Assembly (NCBI GenBank): GCA_025363025.1
Contig: JANYEO010000085.1
Span: 1-11,687 of the forward strand
Length of the DNA stretch: 11,687 nucleotides
Direction of reading: 5' to 3'
Source: Opitutia bacterium
Lineage (GTDB): Bacteria; Verrucomicrobiota; Verrucomicrobiia; Opitutales; JANYEO01
Position numbers and translations under genes: made by a program. Positions 1 through 7,204 of this stretch are shown here, piece after piece (within the stretch, counting starts at the first letter, position 1; each line of letters begins with the position of its first letter). The notes under the pieces were generated by a model that worked only from the letters and a program-made list of their open reading frames with translations, searched no databases and was not told the DNA's origin.

Positions 1-210
1 CTTCCAAATAATCATATCCTCAAACTCAGCCACTAAGCTTAAAGATTGCCCGAGCATAAGCCCTTGACCAGGGCGCGCAAAAACTACGTTTTCAAACGTG
101 CCATCACGCCATTTTTCCCAGCTGGATTGGGTTTCATTATAAGTCTCCGCAGCAAAAGCTGTGTGAGCGACAAAGAGAAGGCTTAAATAAGCAAATGGGG
201 AATAACACAT
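1..210 (-). CDS. Secreted protein, N-terminal 70 residues only (unrecognised)
   Basis: This gene is cut by the left edge; only its first 70 codons are present and the frame is open to base 1. The start is ATG at 210-208. The first 20 residues form a clear signal peptide with a hydrophobic core (SPFAYLSLLFVA) and an AFA-A cleavage site, so the protein is exported. The mature part begins AETYNETQSSWEKWRDG and continues GQGLMLGQSLSLVAEFED. The pattern of Trp, Gly-Thr-Phe and a 'LGQSLSLVAE' strand resembles the start of secreted beta-propeller proteins found beside S55-type peptidases, but that is a weak inference from memory. It lies 44 bp downstream of the S55-type gene on the same strand and is probably co-transcribed with it. 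Bases before the ATG are TTTCTTTTTCCCT, with no Shine-Dalgarno. Export is fairly certain; function is unknown. Confidence 0.7.
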   Translation of the reverse strand, partial: MCYSPFAYLSLLFVAHTAFAAETYNETQSSWEKWRDGTFENVVFARPGQGLMLGQSLSLVAEFEDMIIWK

Positions 211-254
211 AGGGAAAAAGAAATTTAAAAAATAATAATATTAAAAGAAGCGGA

Positions 255-2042
255 TTACGTGTCTAAATTTAACCCCAAAATACAAGGCCCACCCACACAA
301 GAGCCCCCTTGAGGGAGAACGACTTCGTGAAGCACTTGCACATCGAGAAAACCGGCCTTAAACCAGGCCTTCGGGGTTTCGTAAAGAGAGAAAACGGATT
401 TTGGCATATCTGCCATAGCCTGGCCCCCAAGCTGCATACCCGGTGCTTCCTGAACAAGCTGTATATAAAGCGCATCATTTGACCGGAAGGACCGCAAATA
501 AGTAATAACATCCCCTAAGGAGCGAAACCCTAAGCGAGGGTCATCCCCCTCGTAAGCAACATCTGCCATCTCGGCCCCACCCACACGGAGCTCCACCGCC
601 CCTTTGGGCCGATTTCTTGGTAAAGGAATATGAACCACTGCCTTCCGAATGGGGCCTAGAAAATCTTTCAACTTTAACTGTAACTCTAAAACACCACCAG
701 GCTTAGGCTTGCCACTGGTTACTTGTACTTCAAGCAGCTCCACCCGCTTGATGCCTTCTTGCAAAGTAATGTCAAAAGTGACGGCTTTTACTTTTGGGAA
801 CTCAAACCTATTATTCAACAATAAGCGGAAATCACTCAAAAAAGCTTTAGCTAACATAGAGGCCCCTGAAGGCCCATAAGCAACGTGCGATTGTAGAATG
901 GGCGCAAAGCCTTCTACCTCTATTCTTGTTTTAAGTACGTAGGATTGTTCGAAAGCAGCATCAAGCGTCGACTGAATCGTCTGGCTAAGAGCCATAGCAG
1001 CAACAAGAGGGCCGAGATCCCGATTCTGAAACAAATCTCCCTTATAAGAACGAACGTCGCCCTTAGGAGTCGTAACATTAAAAACAAGCTTGGTGACTGG
1101 CGCAAAAACGCCGACCTCCCCCGCCATTGCCGTTAAACGATCTTGAAAAAAAGAACCCACAGTGGCCCCAATTTTGGCGAGTTTAAACGACGTTTCGTAA
1201 CTTTGAACAATATCTACAATTTCTGCTGAAGCCATCGGGATACGTACACCCCCTTGACTGAGGAAAGGGTGGCCCATGGCAAGCAAAGTATCCCCCTCTT
1301 TCCACGTAACGGTCCCTGCAGCGGCTACCTTAAAATCTCCCCCCAAGAGGACAGCGGCTACAGCGGAGCCCGGGGCCAACAAGCCACTATCTTCGGGATG
1401 AGAAGTCACGGCATTATCCTCATTGCCCCCTACCGCTGACAAAGCATTAAGAGTAAAGCCCAACCCTTCCCATTCAGACGAAAAATCGGATAATACACTA
1501 GAAGAAAAACCAGCAACTGAAAGCAAAAGCGGAACGGGCTTGAGCCCACGAGGCCCTTCTTGGTTAAGCGGTAGAGGGCCAGGGGCCCCCGCAGGAATAC
1601 TACTACCATCTTGGCCCATAACGGTGCTTGATTTTCCATAAGCTAACACCTTTAACATTTCCTCAATCGGGGAAAGGCCTACCAAAGCTTGGTCCTTCGG
1701 CCATGGGAAGCCATAGGCATAGGCCCCAACGAGCTTCCCGTCAATGTATACAGGGCTACCACTCATACCGGCAACCGTGCCAATATCTTTTTGATGATCA
1801 TCTAGCGCTCGGCAAAAAATAACCGGCTGCTTCGGCCCTACGAACGTGGGGATAACATCGACTACTTCTAACGGAAAGCTCTCAATCGTAGTCCCTGAAA
1901 CCACTGTGCGCCATTCTCCCTTCATCCCAGGCTTAACTTCGCTCAGGGGCATGATTGGGGTTGTTATCTCCCCGCCCCATGAAAAAGGAGAAAGGATTAA
2001 AAGAAGACAAAAGAGCCTAAAAAAAGGCAAAGAGAGTATCAT
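255..2042 (-). CDS. Secreted SpoIVB-type (S55 family) serine peptidase, permuted motif order
   Basis: A 595-residue exported protein. Residues 1-22 are a hydrophobic signal peptide. Residues 35-65 hold the 'EVKPGMKGEWRTVVSG' strand region, and residues 88-108 hold GTVAGMSGSPVYIDGKLVGA, which matches the catalytic-serine block of the SpoIVB peptidase family (S55); Ser94 is the predicted nucleophile. Residues 240-312 hold 'AAGTVTWKEGDTLLAMGHPF' followed by IGATVGSFFQDR, matching the block that carries the catalytic histidine in SpoIVB; His258 is the candidate here. In SpoIVB the histidine block precedes the serine block, so the order is reversed. Residues about 320-595 look all-beta and are unrecognised, with a Cys582/Cys587 pair near the end. 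There is no PDZ domain as in SpoIVB. The ATG at 2042 lacks a Shine-Dalgarno. It sits 65 bp after the 166-residue membrane protein. Proteolytic activity and substrate are inferred; the family assignment is fairly firm. Confidence 0.8.
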   Translation of the reverse strand: MILSLPFFRLFCLLLILSPFSWGGEITTPIMPLSEVKPGMKGEWRTVVSGTTIESFPLEVVDVIPTFVGPKQPVIFCRALDDHQKDIGTVAGMSGSPVYIDGKLVGAYAYGFPWPKDQALVGLSPIEEMLKVLAYGKSSTVMGQDGSSIPAGAPGPLPLNQEGPRGLKPVPLLLSVAGFSSSVLSDFSSEWEGLGFTLNALSAVGGNEDNAVTSHPEDSGLLAPGSAVAAVLLGGDFKVAAAGTVTWKEGDTLLAMGHPFLSQGGVRIPMASAEIVDIVQSYETSFKLAKIGATVGSFFQDRLTAMAGEVGVFAPVTKLVFNVTTPKGDVRSYKGDLFQNRDLGPLVAAMALSQTIQSTLDAAFEQSYVLKTRIEVEGFAPILQSHVAYGPSGASMLAKAFLSDFRLLLNNRFEFPKVKAVTFDITLQEGIKRVELLEVQVTSGKPKPGGVLELQLKLKDFLGPIRKAVVHIPLPRNRPKGAVELRVGGAEMADVAYEGDDPRLGFRSLGDVITYLRSFRSNDALYIQLVQEAPGMQLGGQAMADMPKSVFSLYETPKAWFKAGFLDVQVLHEVVLPQGGSCVGGPCILGLNLDT

Positions 2043-2107
2043 ATCAAAAATATCAAAATAAACTATAAGTCTTAAGGGAGAATAACCATAGAAAAAGCCT
2101 AAAATGG

Positions 2108-2608
2108 CTAAGATTTATTTATAAGTAAATGACCCCCCGCTTTATCTATTTTCAGCCTATATTGCATATGCCAAAAAAGCCATGAAATACCCATTAGCAC
2201 CCATACAACTCGAGCTATGTGAATCGTGAGTGGGGGCAGCCCACCCTTGCTCCCCACGTAGCCCATAAGAGGCATCCAAGCGAAAGCCGTGGCAAACCAT
2301 ACCCATCTAAAAAAGCCTCCGGGCCCGATACTGACAACAGCTAAAGCCAAAGCGATATGGGCCATAACATGCATGTCCATAAATTGGCTTAAAGCTGCAA
2401 TTACAACAGATAAAGAGAGCAAGGTATAATCCTCTGCCTGCACACGGGCCGCATAAATGAGAGGGAAAAGCCAAACAAGAAAAGCCCATCCCCCGGCTTT
2501 ATCATAAGGGGCAACCCGCCATACTTCAGCTAAATCAGCCGCACAAGTAATGACGATTGCAAAAACAATAACAATCGGCAAAAGGCGTTGAAAGAAAGCA
2601 GCAGACAT
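2108..2608 (-). CDS. Multispanning inner-membrane protein next to exosortase (unrecognised)
   Basis: A 166-residue, highly hydrophobic protein with about five or six membrane segments: roughly residues 9-25, 40-54, 62-76, 80-96, 100-117 and 128-148. It ends in a short basic, polar tail (YRLKIDKAGGHLLINKS), probably cytoplasmic. A loop around residues 108-127 reads AWMPLMGYVGSKGGLPPL and is the most motif-like part. I do not recognise the family. It starts with ATG at 2608, 18 bp after the exosortase stop, with ACTCC instead of a Shine-Dalgarno, and is followed 65 bp later by the secreted S55-type peptidase. The position suggests an accessory membrane component of the exosortase system, but nothing in the sequence proves this. 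That it is a real gene is supported by length, operon spacing and coherent hydrophobicity. Confidence 0.7.
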   Translation of the reverse strand: MSAAFFQRLLPIVIVFAIVITCAADLAEVWRVAPYDKAGGWAFLVWLFPLIYAARVQAEDYTLLSLSVVIAALSQFMDMHVMAHIALALAVVSIGPGGFFRWVWFATAFAWMPLMGYVGSKGGLPPLTIHIARVVWVLMGISWLFWHMQYRLKIDKAGGHLLINKS

Positions 2609-2626
2609 GGAGTAATTTAAGCAAAA

Positions 2627-3397
2627 CTAAGTTAACACCCTTCTTTTAAAAAAGCGATACCAGAGGCAATCTATCAAAAACAATAGCCCCAGTGAACCCA
2701 CAAAACAGCAAAGCACCATGATTACCCCCCCCGCCCCATGCCAAAGAGTGGCTGCCGTAACTTCTCCAAAATAATGAGCAACAAGGGCAACACTGAACAA
2801 ACGAACCGTATTCGCTACCCAGGCCAGTGGCAATAAAAGTAAAAGACCGCAGCCGTAAGCCATCCAGGAAACTTTCCCCCATAAGTGATAAACAACCCCG
2901 CCGCCGCATAAAAGCATTAAGGAAAGCGTATTAAGCCCCGAACATGCAGCCTCAACATAAAGAGAGGCCCCACTACCCAGCATTAAATGAACACCCGTGC
3001 GCTCAACCGGGATCTGTAATAAAGATAAAGCCTCTTCTACTACCCGCGCCCCACTTAAACGAAAAAATAGGCCTAAAAGCCCCCCATCTGCCTGAACCCA
3101 AGGGAATGCAATAAAGGGGAAAAAAATTAACAAACGCCGGTGATCCGGATACCCCTGAATAAAGCGACCCAGTAACACTTCGAGCAAACAAACCGCCATC
3201 AAAGCCCACGGCCACAACCAAGGTACCAGCAAGCCTAAAAAAGTGAAGCCAAACGCTAAAACAAGAGGCCTTAAAGGGGTAATCTGAGGCTTATCCTTTA
3301 AAAACCAAGGCTTTCCTAGCATATACATAAGTCCTAAGGAAAATATCCAAATAGCAAGCGCATCCCAAAAGTCTCCCGTTACTTTAAAAAAAAGCAC
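2627..3397 (-). CDS. Exosortase/archaeosortase family membrane transpeptidase
   Basis: An integral-membrane cysteine protease/transpeptidase of the exosortase family, which recognises C-terminal sorting signals (PEP-CTERM and relatives) of exported proteins at the inner membrane. Counting from GTG at 3397 it has 256 residues and about seven or eight membrane segments. The three family hallmarks are visible in order: Cys152 in YVEAACSGLNTL, Arg199 in WVANTVRLFSVAL, and His220 in LWHGAGG. The start is uncertain. GTG 3397 has no ribosome binding site, and the frame stays open upstream, encoding GAYVILIVAVLFFKV, which completes a membrane helix. A CTG at 3439 or an ATT at 3448 could be the real start, close to the phosphofructokinase stop at 3456. 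Downstream genes are a membrane protein and a secreted peptidase, suggesting an envelope operon. No matching substrate is in the window. The XrtA-type subclass cannot be assigned. Confidence 0.88.
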   Translation of the reverse strand: MLFFKVTGDFWDALAIWIFSLGLMYMLGKPWFLKDKPQITPLRPLVLAFGFTFLGLLVPWLWPWALMAVCLLEVLLGRFIQGYPDHRRLLIFFPFIAFPWVQADGGLLGLFFRLSGARVVEEALSLLQIPVERTGVHLMLGSGASLYVEAACSGLNTLSLMLLCGGGVVYHLWGKVSWMAYGCGLLLLLPLAWVANTVRLFSVALVAHYFGEVTAATLWHGAGGVIMVLCCFVGSLGLLFLIDCLWYRFFKRRVLT

Positions 3398-3455
3398 AGC
3401 AACAATTAAAATAACATAGGCCCCAGCCTCTAAGAACAGTGTTTTAATGTGAATA

Positions 3456-4664
3456 CTATGATAATGACTGCTGCTGAATAGCCACTAACAATCCCTGAAA
3501 CCAAGGGGTATTCACATCGAAGGGCTTCCCTCCTTTAATACGTTTAAAATCAATTGCGTGCAAGCGGCCACCAGCATCTTCGTCATGGCCAATAACACCG
3601 CTTTCACCCTTCAAGGCACATTCAACCGCGGCATCAACACAACTTTTAATTAACCGTAAATCAAGCGCATTAGCAGGGGCGGAGCGGGCAAAATAACCGC
3701 TTTTTTGCACTAAAACTTTTTCGGCCTCTAGCATATCCGCAAACTGCTTACCAAACCATTGGCCAATATTCACGGAGTCTAATTTTACATGGCCAAAGGC
3801 ATCTCGCAAAACGGTTTCCCCCCGGGCTTCCATGGCAGCTACAATGCTCTCAACCCCGGCTCCTTCGCTCACAAAAATATTAACGCAACCCACTTTATCC
3901 ATCACGTGCTTCAAGCGTTTCGCCTCATGGGTAATATCAAGGGCTAATTCCGGTATATAAACCCCATGGACATCAAATGCGGCGGCCGAGAAGCCTAACT
4001 CCGGACAAAAAGTGCGCTTGGCAAGACGCTCCCGATACACATGGGCAGTTGCAGCTGTAAGCCACCCACAGGTACGCCCCATCACTTCGTGGACGATAAG
4101 CATGCGTGGGTTTGCACTGTGCTCTCCTACGACATTTTCAAAAAAACGGGCCCCTTCTTCCGCGGCCGTCCAGGCCCCGAGGCTTTGTGCAACGGGGAAA
4201 ACATCATTATCCACAGTTTTAGGAAGCCCAATCACCGTCAATACATGGCCCGATTTTTTAAGGAATTTAGCCAACTCCGCAGCCGCGGTATTGGTATCAT
4301 CCCCCCCAATGGTATGCAGTACATCAATACCATCTGCTAGTAACTGTTTTGCGGCTACTGCAAGCGGATCTTCCCCTTCTTTAACAAAACCCCGCTTAAC
4401 ACAATCCTTCACATTAGTGAATTTGACCCGGCTATTACCCAAAGGGCTACCACCAAAACCATGCAAAAGTGCGGCAGATTCTACAAATGCGGCTGATACT
4501 TTAAAACTATCTCCCAAAAGTAACCCTTGGTACCCATTGCGGTAGCAAATAATTTCGACCTCAGGAGCCATTTCCCGGTAACGCTCAATAAGCCCGCCAA
4601 CCGCAGACGATAAGCAAGGAGCCAGGCCCCCTGCGGTTAAAATGCCAACTTTGCGAGGTGTCAT
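3456..4664 (-). CDS. pfp: Pyrophosphate-dependent 6-phosphofructokinase
   Basis: Catalyses reversible phosphorylation of fructose 6-phosphate to fructose 1,6-bisphosphate in the cytoplasm, with pyrophosphate as likely donor. With ATG at 4664 it has 402 residues and begins MTPRKVGILTAGGLAPC, the normal N-terminal phosphate-binding strand. Residues 119-125 are IGGDDTN: the second Asp (Asp123), in place of the Gly of bacterial ATP enzymes, is the classic mark of PPi dependence. Residues 148-154 are PKTVDND, with Lys149 where ATP enzymes have Gly, the second PPi mark, and Asp152 as catalytic base. MGRTCGWL at 195-202 binds fructose 6-phosphate. A longer reading from TTG 4709 adds 15 residues that fit no family and is rejected. 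There is no Shine-Dalgarno; CCTCTT precedes the ATG. It lies 71 bp downstream of gpmI. PPi use is predicted from motifs only. Confidence 0.93.
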   Translation of the reverse strand: MTPRKVGILTAGGLAPCLSSAVGGLIERYREMAPEVEIICYRNGYQGLLLGDSFKVSAAFVESAALLHGFGGSPLGNSRVKFTNVKDCVKRGFVKEGEDPLAVAAKQLLADGIDVLHTIGGDDTNTAAAELAKFLKKSGHVLTVIGLPKTVDNDVFPVAQSLGAWTAAEEGARFFENVVGEHSANPRMLIVHEVMGRTCGWLTAATAHVYRERLAKRTFCPELGFSAAAFDVHGVYIPELALDITHEAKRLKHVMDKVGCVNIFVSEGAGVESIVAAMEARGETVLRDAFGHVKLDSVNIGQWFGKQFADMLEAEKVLVQKSGYFARSAPANALDLRLIKSCVDAAVECALKGESGVIGHDEDAGGRLHAIDFKRIKGGKPFDVNTPWFQGLLVAIQQQSLS

Positions 4665-4680
4665 AAGAGGAAATTTAGAT

Positions 4681-4709
4681 TTAGTATTTAAAAAAAGAGT
4701 ATTAAACAA
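4681..4709 (-). promoter_or_regulatory. Possible promoter for the phosphofructokinase gene
   Basis: In the 71-bp gap before the phosphofructokinase ATG, the minus strand has TTGTTT (4709-4704) and TACTAA (4686-4681) separated by 17 bases, a fair sigma-70-like pair. It would start transcription about 10 bases before the ATG, giving a very short leader. The region is AT-rich, so a chance match is possible, and read-through from gpmI is the alternative. Confidence 0.25.
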
Positions 4710-4735
4710 TGAAATACACAGGACAGCTAAATGAC

Positions 4736-6340
4736 CTACTCAATAATAGTATCGGCCAATAGTGATTCGCCTGTCATCTCTACCGGCTGCGGCAAACCTA
4801 AGCATTGCAAAATAGTCGGCGCAATATCCGCCAGGCGCCCACCCGAGCGCAAAGCAAGGGCTTCGTACCCTTTACCATATAAAATACACTCAACTGGGTT
4901 CGTCGTATGGCGGGTATGGGGGCTCTGGACTGCAACGTCCCACATCATTTCTGCATTGCCATGGTCTGCTGTAATGAGGGCTCCCCCCCCAATCTCATCT
5001 ACCGCTTGCAACAAGGCCCCTACCCCTGCGTCTACCGCCTCACACGCTTTAATGGTAGCAGCTAAAGAACCCGTATGCCCGACCATATCTGCATTGGCAT
5101 AATTAACAACGGTGAGTGCATATTTTTTTGAAAGAAGAGCCGCAAGGGCTGCTTGCGTAATACCCGACGCACTCATCTCGGGCTTTTGATCGTAAGTAGA
5201 TACCTCTCTCGGGCTGGGGGCCAGGCCCCGATCTTCCCCAGGGAAAGGCTCATCCCGGTAGTCATTAAAAAAGAAAGTAACATGAGGGTACTTCTCCGTC
5301 TCGGCACAGCGAAATTGCTGAAGACCCGCTTTGGAAATAACCTCCCCCAAAGTCCCCGTCATTTTAGGCGGTTTTTGAAAAAGCACGTTAGGGCAGAGGC
5401 CTTCTTCATACGCGGTTAAAGTAACAAAATGAACGTCTAAAGCGTCTCCCCGTGGGAAGCCGTGAAAGTCCGGCGTTACAAAGGCATGGGTAAGCTCTCG
5501 GGGGCGGTCCCCTCTAAAATTAAAGAAAATAACACTATCCCCGGAACGAATACGCGGCGCAGGGGCACCACTGGGCCCCATAATAACAGTGGGCAGAACA
5601 AACTCATCCCCGACACGGGCGGCATCTAGCGGAGCCGCGTAATAGCCCTCTACAGCGGCACGGGCAGAAGGGGCAGTACGCTCAACTTTATCACCCGTGA
5701 GGCACTGGTAGGCAGCTTCAATACGGTCCCACCGTTTATCGCGGTCCATTGCCCAAAAGCGCCCCATAACACTGGCAATGTGCCCGACCCCTTGTGTCTG
5801 GATAAAGGCTTCAACTTTTTCTATAAACTGAACTCCGCTTTTTTGAGGAGCATCCCGCCCATCGGTAAAGGCATGAAGGGCAATTGAAGTAACACCGGCT
5901 TTAACTGCAAGCTCCCACAAACCAAAGAGATGCGCTAAAATGCTATGCACCCCGGCATCTGATAATAGGCCCATAAAATGCAAGCACCCACCCTTTTTAG
6001 CGCGCTCAAAAGCTGCCTGTAAAACTGGATTATCTGCGAGGGAGCCATTGGCAAAGGCTTTATCAATCCGTACACGTTCTTGGTCTACCACCCGACCCGC
6101 TCCAATATTTTGATGACCAACCTCGCTATTACCCATCACCCCGGGGGGTAAGCCTACATCTAGGCCATGCGTCATCAAAGTCGTCTGCGGCCAATGGCGG
6201 CTAAGGTGATCAGCCCAAGGCGTTTTTGCCTGGCGAACGGCATTATAGTGGGCATGCGCAGGAGACAAATCCTCCCCCCAGCCATCTCGAATAATAAGGA
6301 GGACGGGACGCAGCGGGGTTACAGGGGAGGCCACTATCAT
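4736..6340 (-). CDS. gpmI: 2,3-bisphosphoglycerate-independent phosphoglycerate mutase
   Basis: Cytoplasmic glycolytic/gluconeogenic enzyme that interconverts 3- and 2-phosphoglycerate through a phosphoserine intermediate and two Mn ions. The 534 residues are close to the usual 505-550. Visible features in order: LLIIRDGWG with metal ligand Asp19; VMGNSEVGHQNIGAGR with nucleophile Ser72; FTDGRDAPQKSG in the phosphotransferase-like insertion; NYANADMVGHTG with ligands Asp418 and His422; ITADHGNAEMM with Asp459 and His460; and PHTRHTTNPV near the end. It is the only gene here with a Shine-Dalgarno-like GAGGG. That motif directly abuts ATG 6340 but is ideally spaced (6 bases) from an in-frame GTG at 6334, so translation may begin at the GTG and drop two residues. 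It precedes the phosphofructokinase gene and follows the terminator of the outer-membrane protein gene. Confidence 0.96.
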   Translation of the reverse strand: MIVASPVTPLRPVLLIIRDGWGEDLSPAHAHYNAVRQAKTPWADHLSRHWPQTTLMTHGLDVGLPPGVMGNSEVGHQNIGAGRVVDQERVRIDKAFANGSLADNPVLQAAFERAKKGGCLHFMGLLSDAGVHSILAHLFGLWELAVKAGVTSIALHAFTDGRDAPQKSGVQFIEKVEAFIQTQGVGHIASVMGRFWAMDRDKRWDRIEAAYQCLTGDKVERTAPSARAAVEGYYAAPLDAARVGDEFVLPTVIMGPSGAPAPRIRSGDSVIFFNFRGDRPRELTHAFVTPDFHGFPRGDALDVHFVTLTAYEEGLCPNVLFQKPPKMTGTLGEVISKAGLQQFRCAETEKYPHVTFFFNDYRDEPFPGEDRGLAPSPREVSTYDQKPEMSASGITQAALAALLSKKYALTVVNYANADMVGHTGSLAATIKACEAVDAGVGALLQAVDEIGGGALITADHGNAEMMWDVAVQSPHTRHTTNPVECILYGKGYEALALRSGGRLADIAPTILQCLGLPQPVEMTGESLLADTIIE

Positions 6341-6380
6341 CCCTCAATCATTAGGACAGAGACATCAAAGAGCAAATGAA

Positions 6381-6416
6381 AATAAAAAGCGGTGAGCCTT
6401 TAAAGGGCTCACCGCT
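6381..6416 (-). terminator. Rho-independent terminator after the outer-membrane protein gene
   Basis: An 11-bp perfect stem (AGCGGTGAGCC with GGCTCACCGCT, 6388-6416) with a 7-base loop, followed on the minus strand by TTTTATT. This is a strong intrinsic terminator. It ends the beta-barrel gene transcript before gpmI and leaves 40 bp upstream of gpmI for that gene's own promoter. Confidence 0.88.
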
Positions 6417-6432
6417 AAACTTTTCAGAAAAC

Positions 6433-6448
6433 TGAGTTTTGAAACTCA
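6433..6448 (-). repeat. Small inverted repeat after the outer-membrane protein stop
   Basis: TGAGTTT-TG-AAACTCA, a 7-bp-arm inverted repeat, lies 15 bp after the stop codon of the beta-barrel gene and before the strong terminator. On the minus strand it is followed by GTTTTC. It may be a weak extra hairpin that protects the 3' end of the mRNA or aids termination. Confidence 0.4.
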
Positions 6449-6463
6449 ATTAACCGCATTAAA

Positions 6464-7051
6464 CTAGAATGCGTAATTTAAGGACACTTCAGCCATTGGC
6501 GTGAAAGCACTGGTTTTGAAACCTTTAAAATGAAGCTTTTGAGACATCAAGCAACGCGCACCCAAGCCGGCAGACAATTGCTCGGTGAAAGCATAACCTA
6601 CACCGGCAAAAACTTGACCTGAAAACTTGACTTGAGAATGAGTATCTTTGCCATCAATACCAGCAATCGTATAAGTGGCATGTAAGATTTCTGCACCAAT
6701 ACCGGCTCCAACATAGTAGTTGAACGAACCCATGCTATCCATGAAACGGGCATTGATCATCAAAGGCACACGGTTCATTTTGACCTTGGCTTTTGCATCA
6801 ATAAGGGTCACGATACCTGCATCTAATTCTTCAAAGGTCTTTTTATCGGAACCATGGAGGAAACCAGCTTCGAATTCGGCGCCAACTTTCTCTGTTACGC
6901 GGTAACCAACGTGGGCTGCGCCACCGAAGGTTGCGAAGTCGCCACTTTTACCAGCTAAAGCAGAAGCTCCGGTGTAGTACTGAGTGTTGGCTGAAACAAT
7001 TGCAGCTCCTGAAAGCAAAAGAGCTGAGGTGATGAGTAGATTTTTGAACAT
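6464..7051 (-). CDS. Outer-membrane beta-barrel protein
   Basis: A 195-residue exported protein. Residues 1-21 form a signal peptide (MFKNLLITSALLLSGAAIVSA, cleavage before Asn22). The mature part of about 174 residues alternates polar and hydrophobic residues in amphipathic strands with Gly/Ala-rich turns, for example FGGAAHVGYRVTEKVGAEFEAGF, YYVGAGIGAEIL and FSGQVFAGVGYAFTEQL. It ends in SLNYAF, the C-terminal aromatic residue recognised by the BAM complex. The size fits an eight-stranded OmpA-like or OmpX-like barrel with no periplasmic domain. Its transcript is probably monocistronic: a promoter-like element lies upstream and a strong terminator follows. The start ATG is preceded by the A-rich ACTACTACAAATT, not a Shine-Dalgarno; such A-rich contexts occur in highly expressed genes of bacteria that rarely use Shine-Dalgarno. 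The specific role is unknown. Confidence 0.87.
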   Translation of the reverse strand: MFKNLLITSALLLSGAAIVSANTQYYTGASALAGKSGDFATFGGAAHVGYRVTEKVGAEFEAGFLHGSDKKTFEELDAGIVTLIDAKAKVKMNRVPLMINARFMDSMGSFNYYVGAGIGAEILHATYTIAGIDGKDTHSQVKFSGQVFAGVGYAFTEQLSAGLGARCLMSQKLHFKGFKTSAFTPMAEVSLNYAF

Positions 7052-7084
7052 AATTTGTAGTAGTTTGTACGGTAAAACCGTGTA

Positions 7085-7115
7085 GACATACTCACAAACC
7101 TGTAGAAAAAGTCAA
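7085..7115 (-). promoter_or_regulatory. Likely promoter of the outer-membrane protein gene
   Basis: On the minus strand a near-consensus -35 TTGACT (7115-7110) is followed after 19 bases by TATGTC (7090-7085), about 33 bp before the ATG. The -35 is good but the -10 is weak and the spacing long, so the exact -10 is uncertain. A small hairpin, ACGGT-TTT-ACCGT (7069-7081), falls just downstream in the predicted leader. Confidence 0.4.
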
Positions 7116-7135
7116 GCACTGGAAAATAATTATCA

Positions 7136-7157
7136 CAAAAACAAAATGAATCATTTT
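7136..7157 (-). terminator. Possible weak terminator after rocD
   Basis: AAAATGA-T-TCATTTT on the minus strand (7157-7143) is an almost perfect palindrome followed by GTTTTTG. It lies 47 bp after the rocD stop and before the promoter of the beta-barrel gene. The stem is AT-rich and the loop very tight, so termination would be weak; it could instead be a regulator site. Confidence 0.3.
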
Positions 7158-7204
7158 ATTTAATGTTTTCAACCCAAGGTCACGCCGTTCGCATTCAGAA
7201 TACT

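Noticed and set aside
2085..2107. Terminator between the 166-residue membrane protein and the S55-type peptidase
   Set aside because: AGCC-ATTTTA-GGCT followed by TTTTC has only a 4-bp stem; too weak to call, so I keep the genes in one operon.
4665..4709. Longer phosphofructokinase start at TTG 4709
   Set aside because: It adds 15 residues ahead of the conserved MTPRKVGILTAGG start, fits no family member and has no ribosome binding site.
4012..5102. Long plus-strand reading frames opposite the phosphofructokinase and gpmI genes (up to 177 codons)
   Set aside because: They are antisense shadows of genes with clear catalytic motifs; their proteins are Ser/Pro/Arg-rich, with no domains and no operon context.
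6464..6490. PEP-CTERM-type sorting signal on the outer-membrane protein as an exosortase substrate
   Set aside because: Its C-terminus is SLNYAF, a barrel strand with aromatic end; there is no Pro-Glu-Pro, TM helix or basic tail.
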